The notes beneath the pieces were generated by a model. The model was not told where the DNA came from. It ran no database searches and was given only the letters and a program-made list of their open reading frames with translations. Positions 44,925-54,883 of a DNA stretch of 64,000 nt are shown here, piece after piece (position 1 is the stretch's first letter; each line of letters begins with the position of its first letter). Position numbers and translations under genes: made by a program. The stretch comes from Labilithrix sp. GTDB lineage: Bacteria > Myxococcota_A > Polyangia > Polyangiales > Polyangiaceae. The DNA is taken from positions 1 to 64,000 of the forward strand of contig JAHBWC010000007.1 in the NCBI GenBank assembly GCA_019637225.1, written 5' to 3'.

Positions 44925-45211
44925 GCTCTCGTCAGCCTCGCTCTCGTGTCAGGGGGGCAGGCGATCTTCGCCCGCCGTGTTGTTCTTGGACGCACGACGG
45001 CCGAAGACGGTTCAATGCCCAGCCTAGCCGCCAGACATTTCTTCGCCACGAAAGTTCCCGCTCTTTCGCACGTCATGCGTTTTGGTGACGCGTGCCGCAC
45101 GAGGAGCCGAGAACGAGGAAGCTCGTTCGGGCTCCGACACCTCTTCCAGAGCGGGCTTGGGAGAGAAATGTGCGCGCCGGTCGATTTTCCGTCCACCCGG
45201 CCTCCGGCGGG

Positions 45212-46276
45212 TCAGCTGGCGGCCAGGCGCTCCAAGAACCAGTCGGCGACGGCCTTCGTCCCCTTCGTTCCACCTACATCGGGGGTGCAGTTGCCGGTGG
45301 TCACGGCTTCGGCGCAGATGCGCTCGATCCGCTCCTCTTCTTCCGGCCACCCGAGGTGGGCGAGCATCATCCCGACCGTGAGGAAGCCGGCGATCGGGTT
45401 GGCGAGGTCCTTGCCGACGAGCGGCGGCGCCGATCCGTGCACCGGCTCGAACATCGCGACGCGCTTCGGATCGGCGTAGTGGACGTTCGCGCTCGCGGCC
45501 ATGCCGAGGCCGCCCTGGAGCGCGGCGCCGAGGTCCGTGACGATGTCGCCGAACAGGTTGTTGGTGACGACGACCTCGAACGGCCGCGGGTCCTGGACCA
45601 TGTAGAGGCAGAGCGCGTCGACGTAGACGTGCTTCGCGTCGATCCCCGGGTACTCCTTCGCGACTTCGAAGAAGCAGCGGTACCAGAGCTCGTGCGCGTG
45701 CTTCATCGCGTTCGACTTGTCCGCCATGTGCACGGTCTTCTTGCCGTGCCGCTTGGCGTACTCGAAGCCGGCGCGGATGATGCGCTCGACGCCCTTGCGC
45801 GTGTTGACGTCCTCGTTGATCGCCACCTCGTCGGGCGTGCCGCGCTTGAACTGACCGCCGATGCCGACGTAGATGCCCTCGGTGTTCTCGCGGAACACGA
45901 CGAGGTCGATGTCCTTCGCCGTGCGATCCTTCAGCGGCACGAGGCGATCGGCGAGCGCACGGATGGGTCGCACGTTCGCGTAGAGGTCGAGCCCGAAGCG
46001 CAGCCCGAACAGGATGTCGCGGGCGTACTCGAGGTTCGGGACGCGCGGATCGCCGAGCGCGCCGAGCAGGACCGCGCTCGCCTCGTTCGCGATGCGTGCC
46101 TGCACGTCCTTCGGGAACGTGGTGCCGTCGCGGAGAAACCGCTCCGCGCCGAGGTCGAGCTGCCAGAGCTCGAGCGGGAGCTTGCGCGCGTCGCGGTAGT
46201 GCTCGAGCACGCGCGTCGCATGAGCCATCACTTCGGGGCCGATTCCGTCGCCGGGGAGGATCGCGATGAGGGGCAT
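45212..46276 (-). CDS. leuB: 3-isopropylmalate/isocitrate dehydrogenase family enzyme
   Basis: This 354-residue protein belongs to the beta-decarboxylating dehydrogenases. It has ILPGDGIGPEVMAHATRVLE at the N-terminus, LDLYANVRPIRAL for substrate binding, the NTEGIYVG loop and TNNLFGDIVTDLGAALQGGLG with the metal-site Asp. The family members leuB, homoisocitrate and tartrate dehydrogenase are hard to separate; leuB is the most likely by length. No leuA/C/D genes are nearby, so the assignment is tentative. The ATG at 46276 is divergent from the START-type lipoprotein gene by 31 bases. Confidence 0.82.
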   Translation of the reverse strand: MPLIAILPGDGIGPEVMAHATRVLEHYRDARKLPLELWQLDLGAERFLRDGTTFPKDVQARIANEASAVLLGALGDPRVPNLEYARDILFGLRFGLDLYANVRPIRALADRLVPLKDRTAKDIDLVVFRENTEGIYVGIGGQFKRGTPDEVAINEDVNTRKGVERIIRAGFEYAKRHGKKTVHMADKSNAMKHAHELWYRCFFEVAKEYPGIDAKHVYVDALCLYMVQDPRPFEVVVTNNLFGDIVTDLGAALQGGLGMAASANVHYADPKRVAMFEPVHGSAPPLVGKDLANPIAGFLTVGMMLAHLGWPEEEERIERICAEAVTTGNCTPDVGGTKGTKAVADWFLERLAAS

Positions 46277-46307
46277 TGGAAGGCGGCCTACGCTACCATG
46301 CCGGGCA

Positions 46308-47075
46308 ATGGACGGAACGGCCCGGCTGTCGCCCTTCGCTCCTTGCTTCGTCTTCGCGAGCGCGCTCCTCACCACGTCGTGCGGCGGCGGGGAAGGGGCT
46401 CCGCCGAACACGCCCGCGTCGAGGCCGAACGCGCCCGATCCGGAGGCGCCGCTCGACGGCAGTCCCGCCGCATCCGCGCCGAGCGCCTCTCTCGCCGCGC
46501 CGACGGACGGCGTGTGGCCGTTCGTGGGCACGATCAGCGACGGCGATCGCGACGCGCAGCTCGAACGGCTCAAGAGAGATCCCGGCCCGATCAAGTCGAA
46601 CTGGGTGCCGCCCGGAAAGTCCGATCGCTACGGCCACGCCGAGGGCCTCATCAACGCGAAGGCCGACGCCGTGCGCGCGAAGCTCCTCGACTTCACGCGC
46701 TACAAGGACCTCGCGGGGCCGAAGTTCAAGAGCGTGCGCGTCGTCGACAAGCAAGGCCAGAACACGGACGTCTACTTCCAGCTCCCGATCATGCGGGGCC
46801 TCGTCACGATCTGGTACGTCACGCGCTTCCCGCCGTCGCGCACGACCGGCGGTGGCGACGTGCTCGAGGGCACGTTCGTGAAGGGAAACATCAAGGGCAT
46901 GCACATCGCGTTCACCGTGCGGCCCGGCACCGAGGAGGCGAACAGCGTGCTCGTCTGCGATCTCGTCCTCCGGCCGAGCATCCCCGCGCCCCAGTCGGCG
47001 CTCGACGAGGAGCTGCGCGACGCCTGCGGCGACGCGATCAACTCGCTCAGGAAGACGATCGCGGCGACTCCCTGA
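46308..47075 (+). CDS. lipoprotein with START-like lipid-binding domain
   Basis: This 255-residue protein begins with a lipoprotein signal (LLTTSCGGG lipobox) and a Pro-rich linker. A SRPBCC/START-like domain of about 150 residues follows (KADAVRAKLLDFTRYKDLAGPKFKSVRVVDKQGQNTDVYFQLP, MRGLVTIWYVTRFPP, then KGNIKGMHIAFTVRP). Related polyketide-cyclase-like domains bind hydrophobic molecules. Its partner is unknown. It converges with the helicase gene after eight bases. Confidence 0.72.
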   Translation: MDGTARLSPFAPCFVFASALLTTSCGGGEGAPPNTPASRPNAPDPEAPLDGSPAASAPSASLAAPTDGVWPFVGTISDGDRDAQLERLKRDPGPIKSNWVPPGKSDRYGHAEGLINAKADAVRAKLLDFTRYKDLAGPKFKSVRVVDKQGQNTDVYFQLPIMRGLVTIWYVTRFPPSRTTGGGDVLEGTFVKGNIKGMHIAFTVRPGTEEANSVLVCDLVLRPSIPAPQSALDEELRDACGDAINSLRKTIAATP

Positions 47076-47083
47076 GGGGACGC

Positions 47084-48592
47084 TCAGCGCGACAGCAGCG
47101 GCGACGGCGCGCCGGTGCACGCGAAGACGACCTGGTGGCGCGCCCGCGTGATCGCGACGTACATGGCTCGCCGCGCGGCGGCGTCGTCGGGCCAGTCGCG
47201 CGCGCCCGCGTCGGGGACGACGACGTAGTCGAACTCGAGCCCCTTCACCTCGCCGACGATGGTGACCTGCACGAGCCCGCGCGGGAGGAAGCGACCGTCG
47301 AAGACGAGGCGCGTCGGGACCGCGGCGAGCCGTAGCAGCGTCGCGATGCGGCGCGCCGTCATCGGGAGGCGGCAGAGCACGACGACCGACGCGCGCCGAT
47401 CGCGGCGGAGCAGCGCCCTGAGCGCGCGCCCGAGGTCGGCGGCGAGCGCGCGCTCGTCGACGAACGCGCGCACGTGTTCGTCGACGTCGCGGCCGCCGTC
47501 GCGGACCGCGCGCGCGACGGAGACGACCGAGGGCGGACAGCGGTAACCGATCTCGAGCGTCGTCGTCGCGTGGTCCGCGCCGCCGAGCTCGCGCATGACG
47601 GCGTCCCAGCCGAGGAAGCTGCTGGTCTCGTCGGTGTGCTGATCGGCGTCGCCCGAGACGACGAGGGTCCCGCCGGGCGCGAGGCTCCGACCGAGGAGCG
47701 AGAGCTCGAGGGGCGCGAGCTCCTGCGCCTCGTCGATCGCGAGCAGATCGAAGACGCGCGGCGACGCCGGCGCGGCGCCGGCGCGGAGGGCGCGCATGCG
47801 CTCGAGCTCGAAGAGCACGGGGTAGTCCTCGGCGTCGACGGTCCACGCGTGCCCCGTGGCGGTGCCTTCGTCGATCGCCCGTCCGTCGACGGCGACGAGG
47901 CGCGCGCGATCCGTGACGTGGGACCACTCGCGCTCCGTCGTCACGCCGAACTGCACGCGCGTGCGTTCGAGCACGTCCTCGACCACGATCTCCGGGAGCG
48001 CCGCCGCGCGCGCAATGCGCGTCATCAGCGCGCGATCGCCGAAGAGGTGCTGGAGGTCGCCTCGCGAGACGTGCTGCTCGGCGCGCCGCGGGCGCACGGC
48101 CCGGCGCTCTGCGTCGACGTCGTCGTCGATCACGCCCGGCGCGCGCGCCGCGATCTCCTCGATCGCGAGGCGAAGCGCCGCCGAGCGCTTCATGCGCATG
48201 ACGCTCGAGGGCGTTACGTCGCTCTCGCGCGGGAGCCTGCGGAACGAGCGGCGCGCCTGCTTCGCGGCGAACCGATCGAACGTCCAGACGTCGACGTCGA
48301 CGCCGAGGCCGCGGAGGAGAGGCTGAATGAGGCGCACGAGCCCCTCGGTCGGGACGACGACGGCGGCGCGGAGCGATCTCCCCGACGCTCGCCAGAGGCG
48401 CGCGACGCGGTGGAGGAGCACCGTCGTCTTGCCGTGCCCGGCCTCGCCGAGGACGAGGAGCGCGCGCCCGGCGGGCAGCTCGATCGCCGCCTTCTGCGTC
48501 GGATCGAGCGTGACGTCGACGAGAGAAGGGACGCGCCTCCGCGCGGCGGGGAGGCGGGGCGCGAAGACGAGGGGATGTTCGGTTCGAGGCAT
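47084..48592 (-). CDS. UvrD/Rep-like superfamily I helicase
   Basis: This 502-residue protein has the helicase motifs: Walker A GEAGHGKTT, motif Ia near VVVPTEGLVRLIQ, Walker B LAIDEAQE, motif III SGDADQHTDETSSF, motif IV around GYRCPPSV, motif V VKGLEFDYVVVPDAG and motif VI MYVAITRARHQVVF. It is shorter than UvrD (720 aa) and lacks long 1B/2B insertions, so it may be a specialised helicase or translocase. HelD-type RNA-polymerase helicases share the same core and are an alternative. Confidence 0.85.
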   Translation of the reverse strand: MPRTEHPLVFAPRLPAARRRVPSLVDVTLDPTQKAAIELPAGRALLVLGEAGHGKTTVLLHRVARLWRASGRSLRAAVVVPTEGLVRLIQPLLRGLGVDVDVWTFDRFAAKQARRSFRRLPRESDVTPSSVMRMKRSAALRLAIEEIAARAPGVIDDDVDAERRAVRPRRAEQHVSRGDLQHLFGDRALMTRIARAAALPEIVVEDVLERTRVQFGVTTEREWSHVTDRARLVAVDGRAIDEGTATGHAWTVDAEDYPVLFELERMRALRAGAAPASPRVFDLLAIDEAQELAPLELSLLGRSLAPGGTLVVSGDADQHTDETSSFLGWDAVMRELGGADHATTTLEIGYRCPPSVVSVARAVRDGGRDVDEHVRAFVDERALAADLGRALRALLRRDRRASVVVLCRLPMTARRIATLLRLAAVPTRLVFDGRFLPRGLVQVTIVGEVKGLEFDYVVVPDAGARDWPDDAAARRAMYVAITRARHQVVFACTGAPSPLLSR

Positions 48593-48725
48593 GGCGCGAT
48601 GAAGCCCGAACGCCTCGAACGAAGGAAGCTGCCGCGTTTCCCGCGAAAGCGTGATAATTAATGGGTCAGCGAGGCCGCCCGTCCTTCTGGCGAGAGCCCT
48701 TCGGCCGCCGCGCGACGGCGAAGCT

Positions 48726-49484
48726 CTATCGAGGAAGAGACGCCGCGATCGCGCGGGCGACCTCGACGGCGCCGGGGACGCGCGGGACGTCGGCGTGGCA
48801 GCCGGCGTAGTGGCCGAACGGATCGATGAGCGCGTGGCGGCAGCCGGCGGCGCGCGCGCCGAGGACGTCGGTGGCGAAGATGTCGCCGAGGTGGAGCGCG
48901 CGGTCGGGGCCGACGCCGAAGCGCTCGAAGGCGACGCGGAAGATGCGCGGATCGGGCTTCTCGAAGCCGACCTTGCCGCTGTCGACGACCAGGTCGAAGT
49001 GCTCGAGGACCCCGAGCTCGCGGAAGAGGCGGTCGAGCATGCCCTCGGAGTTGGAGATGATCGCGACCTTCGTTCCGAGCGCGCGCATCGCGTCGAGCGC
49101 GTCGCCGAGGCCCTCGGGGACCTTGCTCCAGAGGTTCAGCCGCTCGTGCTCGCGCCACGCGTGCGCGAGCAGCGCCGGCACCGCGTCCGCGGCGACGCCG
49201 GCGCGCAGCGCGATCGTGCCGACCATCTTTCCCCACGCGATCGCGCCGGGGCGCTCACGCTCGGACCACGCCGCGTCGTGGAGCTCACCGGACTCCGCGA
49301 GCCGCTTCGCCTCGCCTTCGACGTGCACGAGCGCGTCGGCCGAGACGACTACGCCCGTCGATTCGCGGACGATGTCCGCGAGACGGGCGTGATCGAGGAA
49401 GATGACGGTGTTGCCGGCGTCGAGGCAGAGCAGCTCGACGCCGGTGACGAGATCCGCGGCGACGTCCGGCGCGGCCGCGGTCAT
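48726..49484 (-). CDS. HAD-superfamily hydrolase
   Basis: This 252-residue protein shows the HAD motifs. Motif I is LLCLDAGNTVIF, with nucleophile Asp22 but Gly24 where the usual acid Asp would be. Motif II is AIISNSEG, motif III SGKVGFEKPDPRIF and motif IV LHLGDIFATD. The missing second Asp suggests a non-phosphatase or altered mechanism, as in haloacid dehalogenases. It begins four bases after the ald stop and is almost certainly cotranscribed with ald. Confidence 0.86.
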   Translation of the reverse strand: MTAAAPDVAADLVTGVELLCLDAGNTVIFLDHARLADIVRESTGVVVSADALVHVEGEAKRLAESGELHDAAWSERERPGAIAWGKMVGTIALRAGVAADAVPALLAHAWREHERLNLWSKVPEGLGDALDAMRALGTKVAIISNSEGMLDRLFRELGVLEHFDLVVDSGKVGFEKPDPRIFRVAFERFGVGPDRALHLGDIFATDVLGARAAGCRHALIDPFGHYAGCHADVPRVPGAVEVARAIAASLPR

Positions 49485-49488
49485 CGGC

Positions 49489-50601
49489 TCAGCCGAGGAG
49501 CTTGGCGGCGGGCACGTACTCCATCTTGTGCGCCTGCGCGACGGCGTCGTACGTGACGTGGCCGCCGTACGTGTTGATGCCCTTGAGGAGCGCGCGATCG
49601 GCCTTGCACGCGGCGACGACGCCGAGGTCGGCGATCTTCAGCGCGTAGGACATCGTCGTGTTCGTGAGCGCCCAGGTGCTGGTCTGCGGGACCGCGCCGG
49701 GCATGTTGGCGACGCAGTAGTGGACGACGCCCTTCACCTCGTAGGTGGGGTTGTCGTGCGTCGTCGGGCGGCAGGTCTCGATGCAGCCGCCCTGGTCGAC
49801 CGCGACGTCGACGACGACGCTGCCCGGCTCCATCTTGGCGATGAGGGCCTCGGTGACGAGCTTCGGCGCGCGTGCGCCGGCGACGAGGACGCCGCCGACG
49901 ACGAGGTCGGCGCGCATCACGGCCTGCTCGATGTTGACGGGGTTCGAGTACAGGGTCTCGACGGCGCCGCCGAACACGTCCTCGAGGTAGGCCATCGTCG
50001 ACGCCTGGACGTCGAGGACGGTGACCTGCGCGCCCATGCCGATGGCGATCGTCGCCGCGTTGCGGCCGACGACGCCGCCGCCGAGGATGACGACGCGGCC
50101 GCGGCGCGTGCCGGGGACGCCGCCGAGGAGCACGCCCTTGCCGCCGTGCTCCTTCTCGAGGCAGCTCGCGCCGACCTGCACGGCCATGCGACCCGCGACC
50201 TCGCTCATCGGGCGGAGGAGCGGGAGCGAGCCGTCGTCGTTCTCGATCGTCTCGTAGGCGATGCCGCACACCTTCGTCTCGGCGAGCTTCTTCGTGAGCT
50301 CGGGCTCGGGCGCGAGGTGGAGGTACGTGTAGAGGACGAGGTTCTCGCGGAAGAAGCCGTACTCCTGCGGGAGCGGCTCCTTGACCTTGACGACCATCTC
50401 CGCGCCCCACGCGTCGGCCGCGCTCGGGACGATCTGCGCGCCCGAGGCGACGTAGTCGTCGTCCTTGATGCCGGCGCCTTCGCCGGCGCTCCGCTCGACG
50501 AGCACCTTGTGACCGCGCGACGTCAGGCTGCGAACGCCTGCCGGGGTCATGCCGACGCGGTACTCACGAGTCTTGATCTCTTTGGGCACTCCGATGATCA
50601 C
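49489..50601 (-). CDS. ald: alanine dehydrogenase
   Basis: This 370-residue protein matches the family from [23 protein letters not shown] onward. It also has [20 protein letters not shown], the NAD-binding [24 protein letters not shown] and the catalytic [11 protein letters not shown] region. It converts L-alanine to pyruvate and ammonia with NAD. The length equals typical Ald (371 aa). The first gene of an ald-HAD operon, it has GGAGTCTC in the leader. The 283-base spacer upstream, toward the monooxygenase gene, shows no gene. Confidence 0.95.
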   Translation of the reverse strand: MIIGVPKEIKTREYRVGMTPAGVRSLTSRGHKVLVERSAGEGAGIKDDDYVASGAQIVPSAADAWGAEMVVKVKEPLPQEYGFFRENLVLYTYLHLAPEPELTKKLAETKVCGIAYETIENDDGSLPLLRPMSEVAGRMAVQVGASCLEKEHGGKGVLLGGVPGTRRGRVVILGGGVVGRNAATIAIGMGAQVTVLDVQASTMAYLEDVFGGAVETLYSNPVNIEQAVMRADLVVGGVLVAGARAPKLVTEALIAKMEPGSVVVDVAVDQGGCIETCRPTTHDNPTYEVKGVVHYCVANMPGAVPQTSTWALTNTTMSYALKIADLGVVAACKADRALLKGINTYGGHVTYDAVAQAHKMEYVPAAKLLG

Positions 50602-50884
50602 GGCGAGACTCCTTTGGTGCGTTTCTTCGAGGCCGGGCGAGGTGCCCGGTCGAGCGCCGAATGGGGCGCGAAAACGCGCGGACCATAGTCGAGCGTTTCT
50701 ACCTCGTCGAGCGATCTACCCCGGCTCTTCCGTGACGCAGCGCGCGATCGAGCCGCGCTCGTCTCACCTCCCGCCGGCGGCCCGGACAGCGCCGCGTAAG
50801 GTTTACGGCGAGCTCCGGCCGCTCAGGACGGGACCGGAAAATGGCGGAGAAAGCAGAGCCGTGGCGGAGTCCTGAGCGATCCGC

Positions 50885-52300
50885 TCAGTCGAGGAGGCTC
50901 GCGCGGCGGACGGTGACGAGGACGCCGAGGCACATCTCGTCCAGCGTCGTCTCGCCGAGCTTGATCTCCGGCGGCGACGACATGCGCATCTCGCTCATCG
51001 CCCGCTGCACGTGGCGGTTGCCCGTCGTGTTGTCGTACGTGCAGGTGAACCGCAGCTTGTCGCCGGGGCCGACCGTCGGCAGCTGATCGAGCGGCGCGTC
51101 GTACTGGTAGGCGCGCTGCCAGTTGAAGTCGTACTTCGGCGTGCCGAGGAGGCACTCCTTGGCGGGCTGCGCACCCTGCGGGGCCTTGCGCTCGACCTCG
51201 ATCTTCATGTCGACGCCCGCCCAGTGCATGTGCGCGCCGACCGCGTAGACGCCGAGGTCGGGGACGGTGATGTCACCGATCTTCTCGGGGATGACGAGCT
51301 CCATCGACTCGGTGTGCCCCTTCACGTTCGACGGGATGATGAACGCCGGACCGGACGGAGGATCGTTTGGTCCGGGCAGGAGCTTGATGACCCCGTCGGC
51401 GGTCTCGGCGTTGCCCGCGAGGATGACCTGCGCGACGTAGCCCGGCTTGTACGAGAGCGTCTTGAGCTCGATGCTCGTCTGATCGTTCACCGTCTCGTAG
51501 CCGGGGTGGTAGTGCACCTGCATCACGAGGTGCGCGCCCTTCGGGATCTTGAGGCCCGCCTCCTCGCCGTAGGTCGTCGGCGGCACGCCCGGCGCCCACG
51601 CGAGGAGGAGCGACGGATCCTGGACGTCGGGTCCGCCGAAGCACGGGTAGCTGCCGGTGCCGGCGGCCTTCTCGACGCCCTGACGCTTCGGGTCGACGTA
51701 GACGATGACGTGGTGCACGACGCGCGGATCGCCGGGGACGACGTTGCTCCCGCCGATCCAGGTGTCTTCCGCGAAGCCCGGATCGATCGGGAAGCAGCGG
51801 ATGTCGTCCTTGCCCGGAGTGACCGCGTACGGCGCCGGCAGCTGGTAGCTCGCGGTCTTGTCGACGAGCCCGGTCGCGGCGAACGTGCGCGCGGGAGGAC
51901 GCTTCGCCGGGTTGCCGAGCGGCATGCCCCTGTCGACCCAGCGCACGAACAGGTCGATCTGCTCGTCGGTGAGCGTGAGATCGTCGCGGAACGAGTGGTT
52001 CACCGTGCACGTGGGATCGTCGAAGGCGCCCCACGGCGGCATCTCGCGGCGCTCGACCTTGCCCTTCGCCGCCTCGCCCATGGCCCTCACGTCCTCGTAC
52101 GTCACGAGCGCGAACGGCGCGATGCCGCCTTCGCGGTGGCAGCTCTGGCATTTCTCCTGGACGAGCGGCTCGATTGCCTGCGCGAACGTGAGCGGATCGT
52201 CGCCGCCGTCGCTCGAGCTCGAGGAAGACGAGCACGCCGCGAGGGATGCGGCGGCGATCGTCGAAAAGGCGGCGGCGGAGAGACAGGCGCGAAGGGTCAT
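50885..52300 (-). CDS. lipoprotein with c-type heme motif and copper type II monooxygenase-like domain
   Basis: This 471-residue protein has a lipoprotein signal (acylated Cys23) and a Ser-rich linker. One c-type heme motif, CQSCH, lies at residues 51-55 in a helical region (AIEPLVQEKCQSCHREGGIAPF). The rest resembles copper type II ascorbate-dependent monooxygenases (PHM/DBH family): HHVIVYVD, VMQVHYHPGYETV and AVGAHMHWAGVD give the His clusters for two copper sites. A MALALSEE extension upstream is possible, but ATG 52300 has AGAGGAGCTC before it. It may hydroxylate a substrate using electrons from the heme domain; this is an inference. Confidence 0.8.
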   Translation of the reverse strand: MTLRACLSAAAFSTIAAASLAACSSSSSSSDGGDDPLTFAQAIEPLVQEKCQSCHREGGIAPFALVTYEDVRAMGEAAKGKVERREMPPWGAFDDPTCTVNHSFRDDLTLTDEQIDLFVRWVDRGMPLGNPAKRPPARTFAATGLVDKTASYQLPAPYAVTPGKDDIRCFPIDPGFAEDTWIGGSNVVPGDPRVVHHVIVYVDPKRQGVEKAAGTGSYPCFGGPDVQDPSLLLAWAPGVPPTTYGEEAGLKIPKGAHLVMQVHYHPGYETVNDQTSIELKTLSYKPGYVAQVILAGNAETADGVIKLLPGPNDPPSGPAFIIPSNVKGHTESMELVIPEKIGDITVPDLGVYAVGAHMHWAGVDMKIEVERKAPQGAQPAKECLLGTPKYDFNWQRAYQYDAPLDQLPTVGPGDKLRFTCTYDNTTGNRHVQRAMSEMRMSSPPEIKLGETTLDEMCLGVLVTVRRASLLD

Positions 52301-52550
52301 GAGCTCCTCTGACAACGCTAGGGCCATGCCCGCGATCTTCGAAGCGGCACGACCTCAACCGGAGTCTCCTCGAGAAGTACCGCGGCGGCGACCGCCAATT
52401 TCACCGACCCGGCTAGCGAGGCGCCCAAGAGACGCGGTATGAACCGAGCGCGACCGAGCTCCGCCGGACGGCGTCCACGGAGCTCGACCACGCCCGAAAC
52501 CCGCGTCGCGCGGCGCTCGGGTTTCGGCCAGGCCGCTTTCCACCACCGAG

Positions 52551-53708
52551 ATGTACGCCCTCCTCCGACCTCTCCTCTTCTCCCTCGATCCGGCGCGCGC
52601 GCATGCGGTCGCGATGTCGTCGCTCGGGCCCGTCGAGCACGTGGCTCCGCTCCGCGCGATCGTCCGCGGCGCCTTCTCGCTCCGCGATCCGCGGCTCGAG
52701 GTGAGGAAGATGGGGCTCGTGTTCCCGAACCCCGTCGGCGTCGCGGCGGGCTTCGACAAGAACGGCGAGCGCGCGCTCGCGCTCGAGGCGCTCGGGTTCG
52801 GTCACGTCGAGCTCGGCACCGTGACGGCGCAGGCGCAGGGGCCGAACCCGCCGCCGAACCTCTTTCGGCTCCCGCTCGACAAGGCGCTCGTGAACCGCCT
52901 CGGCTTTCCGAACGAGGGCGCGAGCGCCGTGGGCGAGCGCGTGCGCGCGCGCCGTGCCCGCGCGGGCGTGCCGATCGGCATCTCGATCGGCAAGTCGCGC
53001 AGCGTCCCGCTCGAGCCGCTCGACGGCGCTCTCGAGGACTACGTCGCGAGCTTCGATGCGGTCCGCGACGCGGCGGACTTCGTCGTCGTGAACGTCTCGT
53101 CGCCCAACACGAAGGACCTTCGCGCGCTCCAGGCCGCGGACGTGGCGAAGCACCTCTTCGCCGCGCTCATGAAGCGCGCAACAGAGGCTCACGGACCCGG
53201 AGGGGCAGGGCGATCCGCGCTCCCGCTCCTCGTCAAGATCGCGCCGGACCTCCCGGACGACGCGGTCGACGCGATCTGCGTCGAGGCCGATCGCGCCGGG
53301 CTCGCCGGCGTCGTCGCGACGAACACGACGATCTCGCGTGCGGGGCTCGCGACGTCGGCCCCGGAGATCGAGCGCATCGGCGCGGGCGGCCTCAGCGGGC
53401 CGCCGCTCTTCCCGCGCGCGCTCGCGGTCGTGAAGCGCGCGCGCGCGCGGCTCGGCCCGAGCGCCTGCGTGATCGGCGTCGGCGGCGTGCACGGGACCGA
53501 GAGCGCGCTCGCGATGCTGCGCGCGGGCGCGGATCTCGTGCAGGTCTACACGAGCTTCATCTACGAGGGGCCCCTCTTGCCGCGCACGATCGCGCGCGGG
53601 CTCATGACGCAGATGGACGCCGAAGGCGCCAAGGCGCTCGTCGACCTCGTGGCGACGACGCACGGCGCGACCAACGGCGTGAGCCACACCTCGGAAGCGC
53701 GCGCGTAG
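52551..53708 (+). CDS. pyrD: quinone-linked (class 2) dihydroorotate dehydrogenase
   Basis: This 385-residue protein has the class 2 N-terminal helix (MYALLRPLLFSLDPARAHAVAMSSLG) for membrane association. The FMN-binding VGVAAGFDKNGERALAL comes next, and the catalytic Ser lies in NVSSPNT. C-terminal sites are TNTTI and GVGGVHG. It oxidises dihydroorotate to orotate in pyrimidine synthesis. It stands alone and converges with an NmrA-type gene after five bases. Confidence 0.95.
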   Translation: MYALLRPLLFSLDPARAHAVAMSSLGPVEHVAPLRAIVRGAFSLRDPRLEVRKMGLVFPNPVGVAAGFDKNGERALALEALGFGHVELGTVTAQAQGPNPPPNLFRLPLDKALVNRLGFPNEGASAVGERVRARRARAGVPIGISIGKSRSVPLEPLDGALEDYVASFDAVRDAADFVVVNVSSPNTKDLRALQAADVAKHLFAALMKRATEAHGPGGAGRSALPLLVKIAPDLPDDAVDAICVEADRAGLAGVVATNTTISRAGLATSAPEIERIGAGGLSGPPLFPRALAVVKRARARLGPSACVIGVGGVHGTESALAMLRAGADLVQVYTSFIYEGPLLPRTIARGLMTQMDAEGAKALVDLVATTHGATNGVSHTSEARA

Positions 53709-53713
53709 CGCCG

Positions 53714-54673
53714 CTACGCGGCGCGCGCGAGGGCGTGTCGGTTCGCGGTCAGGTAGTCGTGCACGGCGGTCGGCTGGCGCCCGGTGAGCCGGAGGTAGTC
53801 GGTCGTCGTGAAGGCGAACTGACCGTCGACGGTCGCCTGCTCGAGGGGCAGCAAGTAGGAGGGGGGCAGCCCCGCGGCTTGCCAGCGGCGCGTCAGCTCG
53901 TCGGGCGAGAGCGCGACGTAGAACACGTCCTTGCCGGTCACGTCGGTCGCGATGCGCGCGAGCGGCGCGCGCCGGATCACCTCGGCGCCCGTCAGCTCCA
54001 GCGTCGAGCGACCTGTCGCGGTCATCAGGGCGGTCGCGGCGGCGAACGCGCAGTCGTCGCGGGTGATGTACGCCACGCCGCCGTCGCCGGGTAGCCCGAG
54101 CAGAACGCCGCTCGCGACGGCGCTCGGCAGCACCATCAAGAGGAGCTCCGCGAAGACGTTCGCGCGGAGCACCGTGTACCCGAGCCTGGTCGCCGCGATC
54201 CGCCGCTCGGTCGCGACGTGATCGGCCGCGATCGCGAGCTCGGACGTGTCCGCACGCGCCAGCGACGTGTAGACGACGTGCTCGATCCCGGCGGCCTCGG
54301 CCGCAGCGATCGCGGCCGCGTGCCGGAGGCGCCGGCGCTCGCTCGCGTCGCCGTCTCTCGAGGCGGGGCGTGTGCCGTGATCCGCCGCGCCCGCGTGGCC
54401 CTCGTTCGGTCCCGCGCGCTCCGCGCCGTCGGCGGCGTTGGTGCTGATGAGGAGCATTCGATGCGCGCCCGCGAACGCCGCGTCGAGCGACTCGGGCCGG
54501 TCGAAGTCGGCCCCTCGTACGACCACGCCGCGGCGCGCGAAGTCCGCCAGTCGATCGGGGTAGCGCGTCGTCGCGACGATCGACCTCGTCCCGGCGGCGA
54601 GGAGGAGGTTCAAGACGCGCCGGCCGAGGTGACCGGACGCGCCCGTGACGAGGAGAGTGCGGTCGTTTGCCAT
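53714..54673 (-). CDS. NAD(P)-binding NmrA-like/SDR protein
   Basis: This 319-residue protein has an N-terminal Rossmann motif (LLVTGASGHLGRRVLNLL) and the NmrA-type pattern HRMLLISTNAAD...VYTSLARADTS. Relatives include quinone oxidoreductase QorB and transcription modulators. A hydrophilic insertion (DGAERAGPNEGHAGAADHG) interrupts the domain. It has no clear catalytic Tyr-x-x-x-Lys. Its function is not predictable from sequence alone. Confidence 0.78.
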   Translation of the reverse strand: MANDRTLLVTGASGHLGRRVLNLLLAAGTRSIVATTRYPDRLADFARRGVVVRGADFDRPESLDAAFAGAHRMLLISTNAADGAERAGPNEGHAGAADHGTRPASRDGDASERRRLRHAAAIAAAEAAGIEHVVYTSLARADTSELAIAADHVATERRIAATRLGYTVLRANVFAELLLMVLPSAVASGVLLGLPGDGGVAYITRDDCAFAAATALMTATGRSTLELTGAEVIRRAPLARIATDVTGKDVFYVALSPDELTRRWQAAGLPPSYLLPLEQATVDGQFAFTTTDYLRLTGRQPTAVHDYLTANRHALARAA

Positions 54674-54883
54674 GGATGATGTCGCTCCCTTCGACCGCGA
54701 CGAAGCCGCCGACGACGCTCCGAGCTACCGTGTCCTCGACGTCGTCGGCGACGCGCGCTGCCCGCGCGCAGCCGCGGCCGACGAGTAACCTGCACATCGC
54801 GGATGCGCCCGCAACGAGGCAACGAGCCGAGAGGCACCGCGTCGATCTCGGGTTGCGTCGGTGCGAGTCCGACGAGTCGGGGC

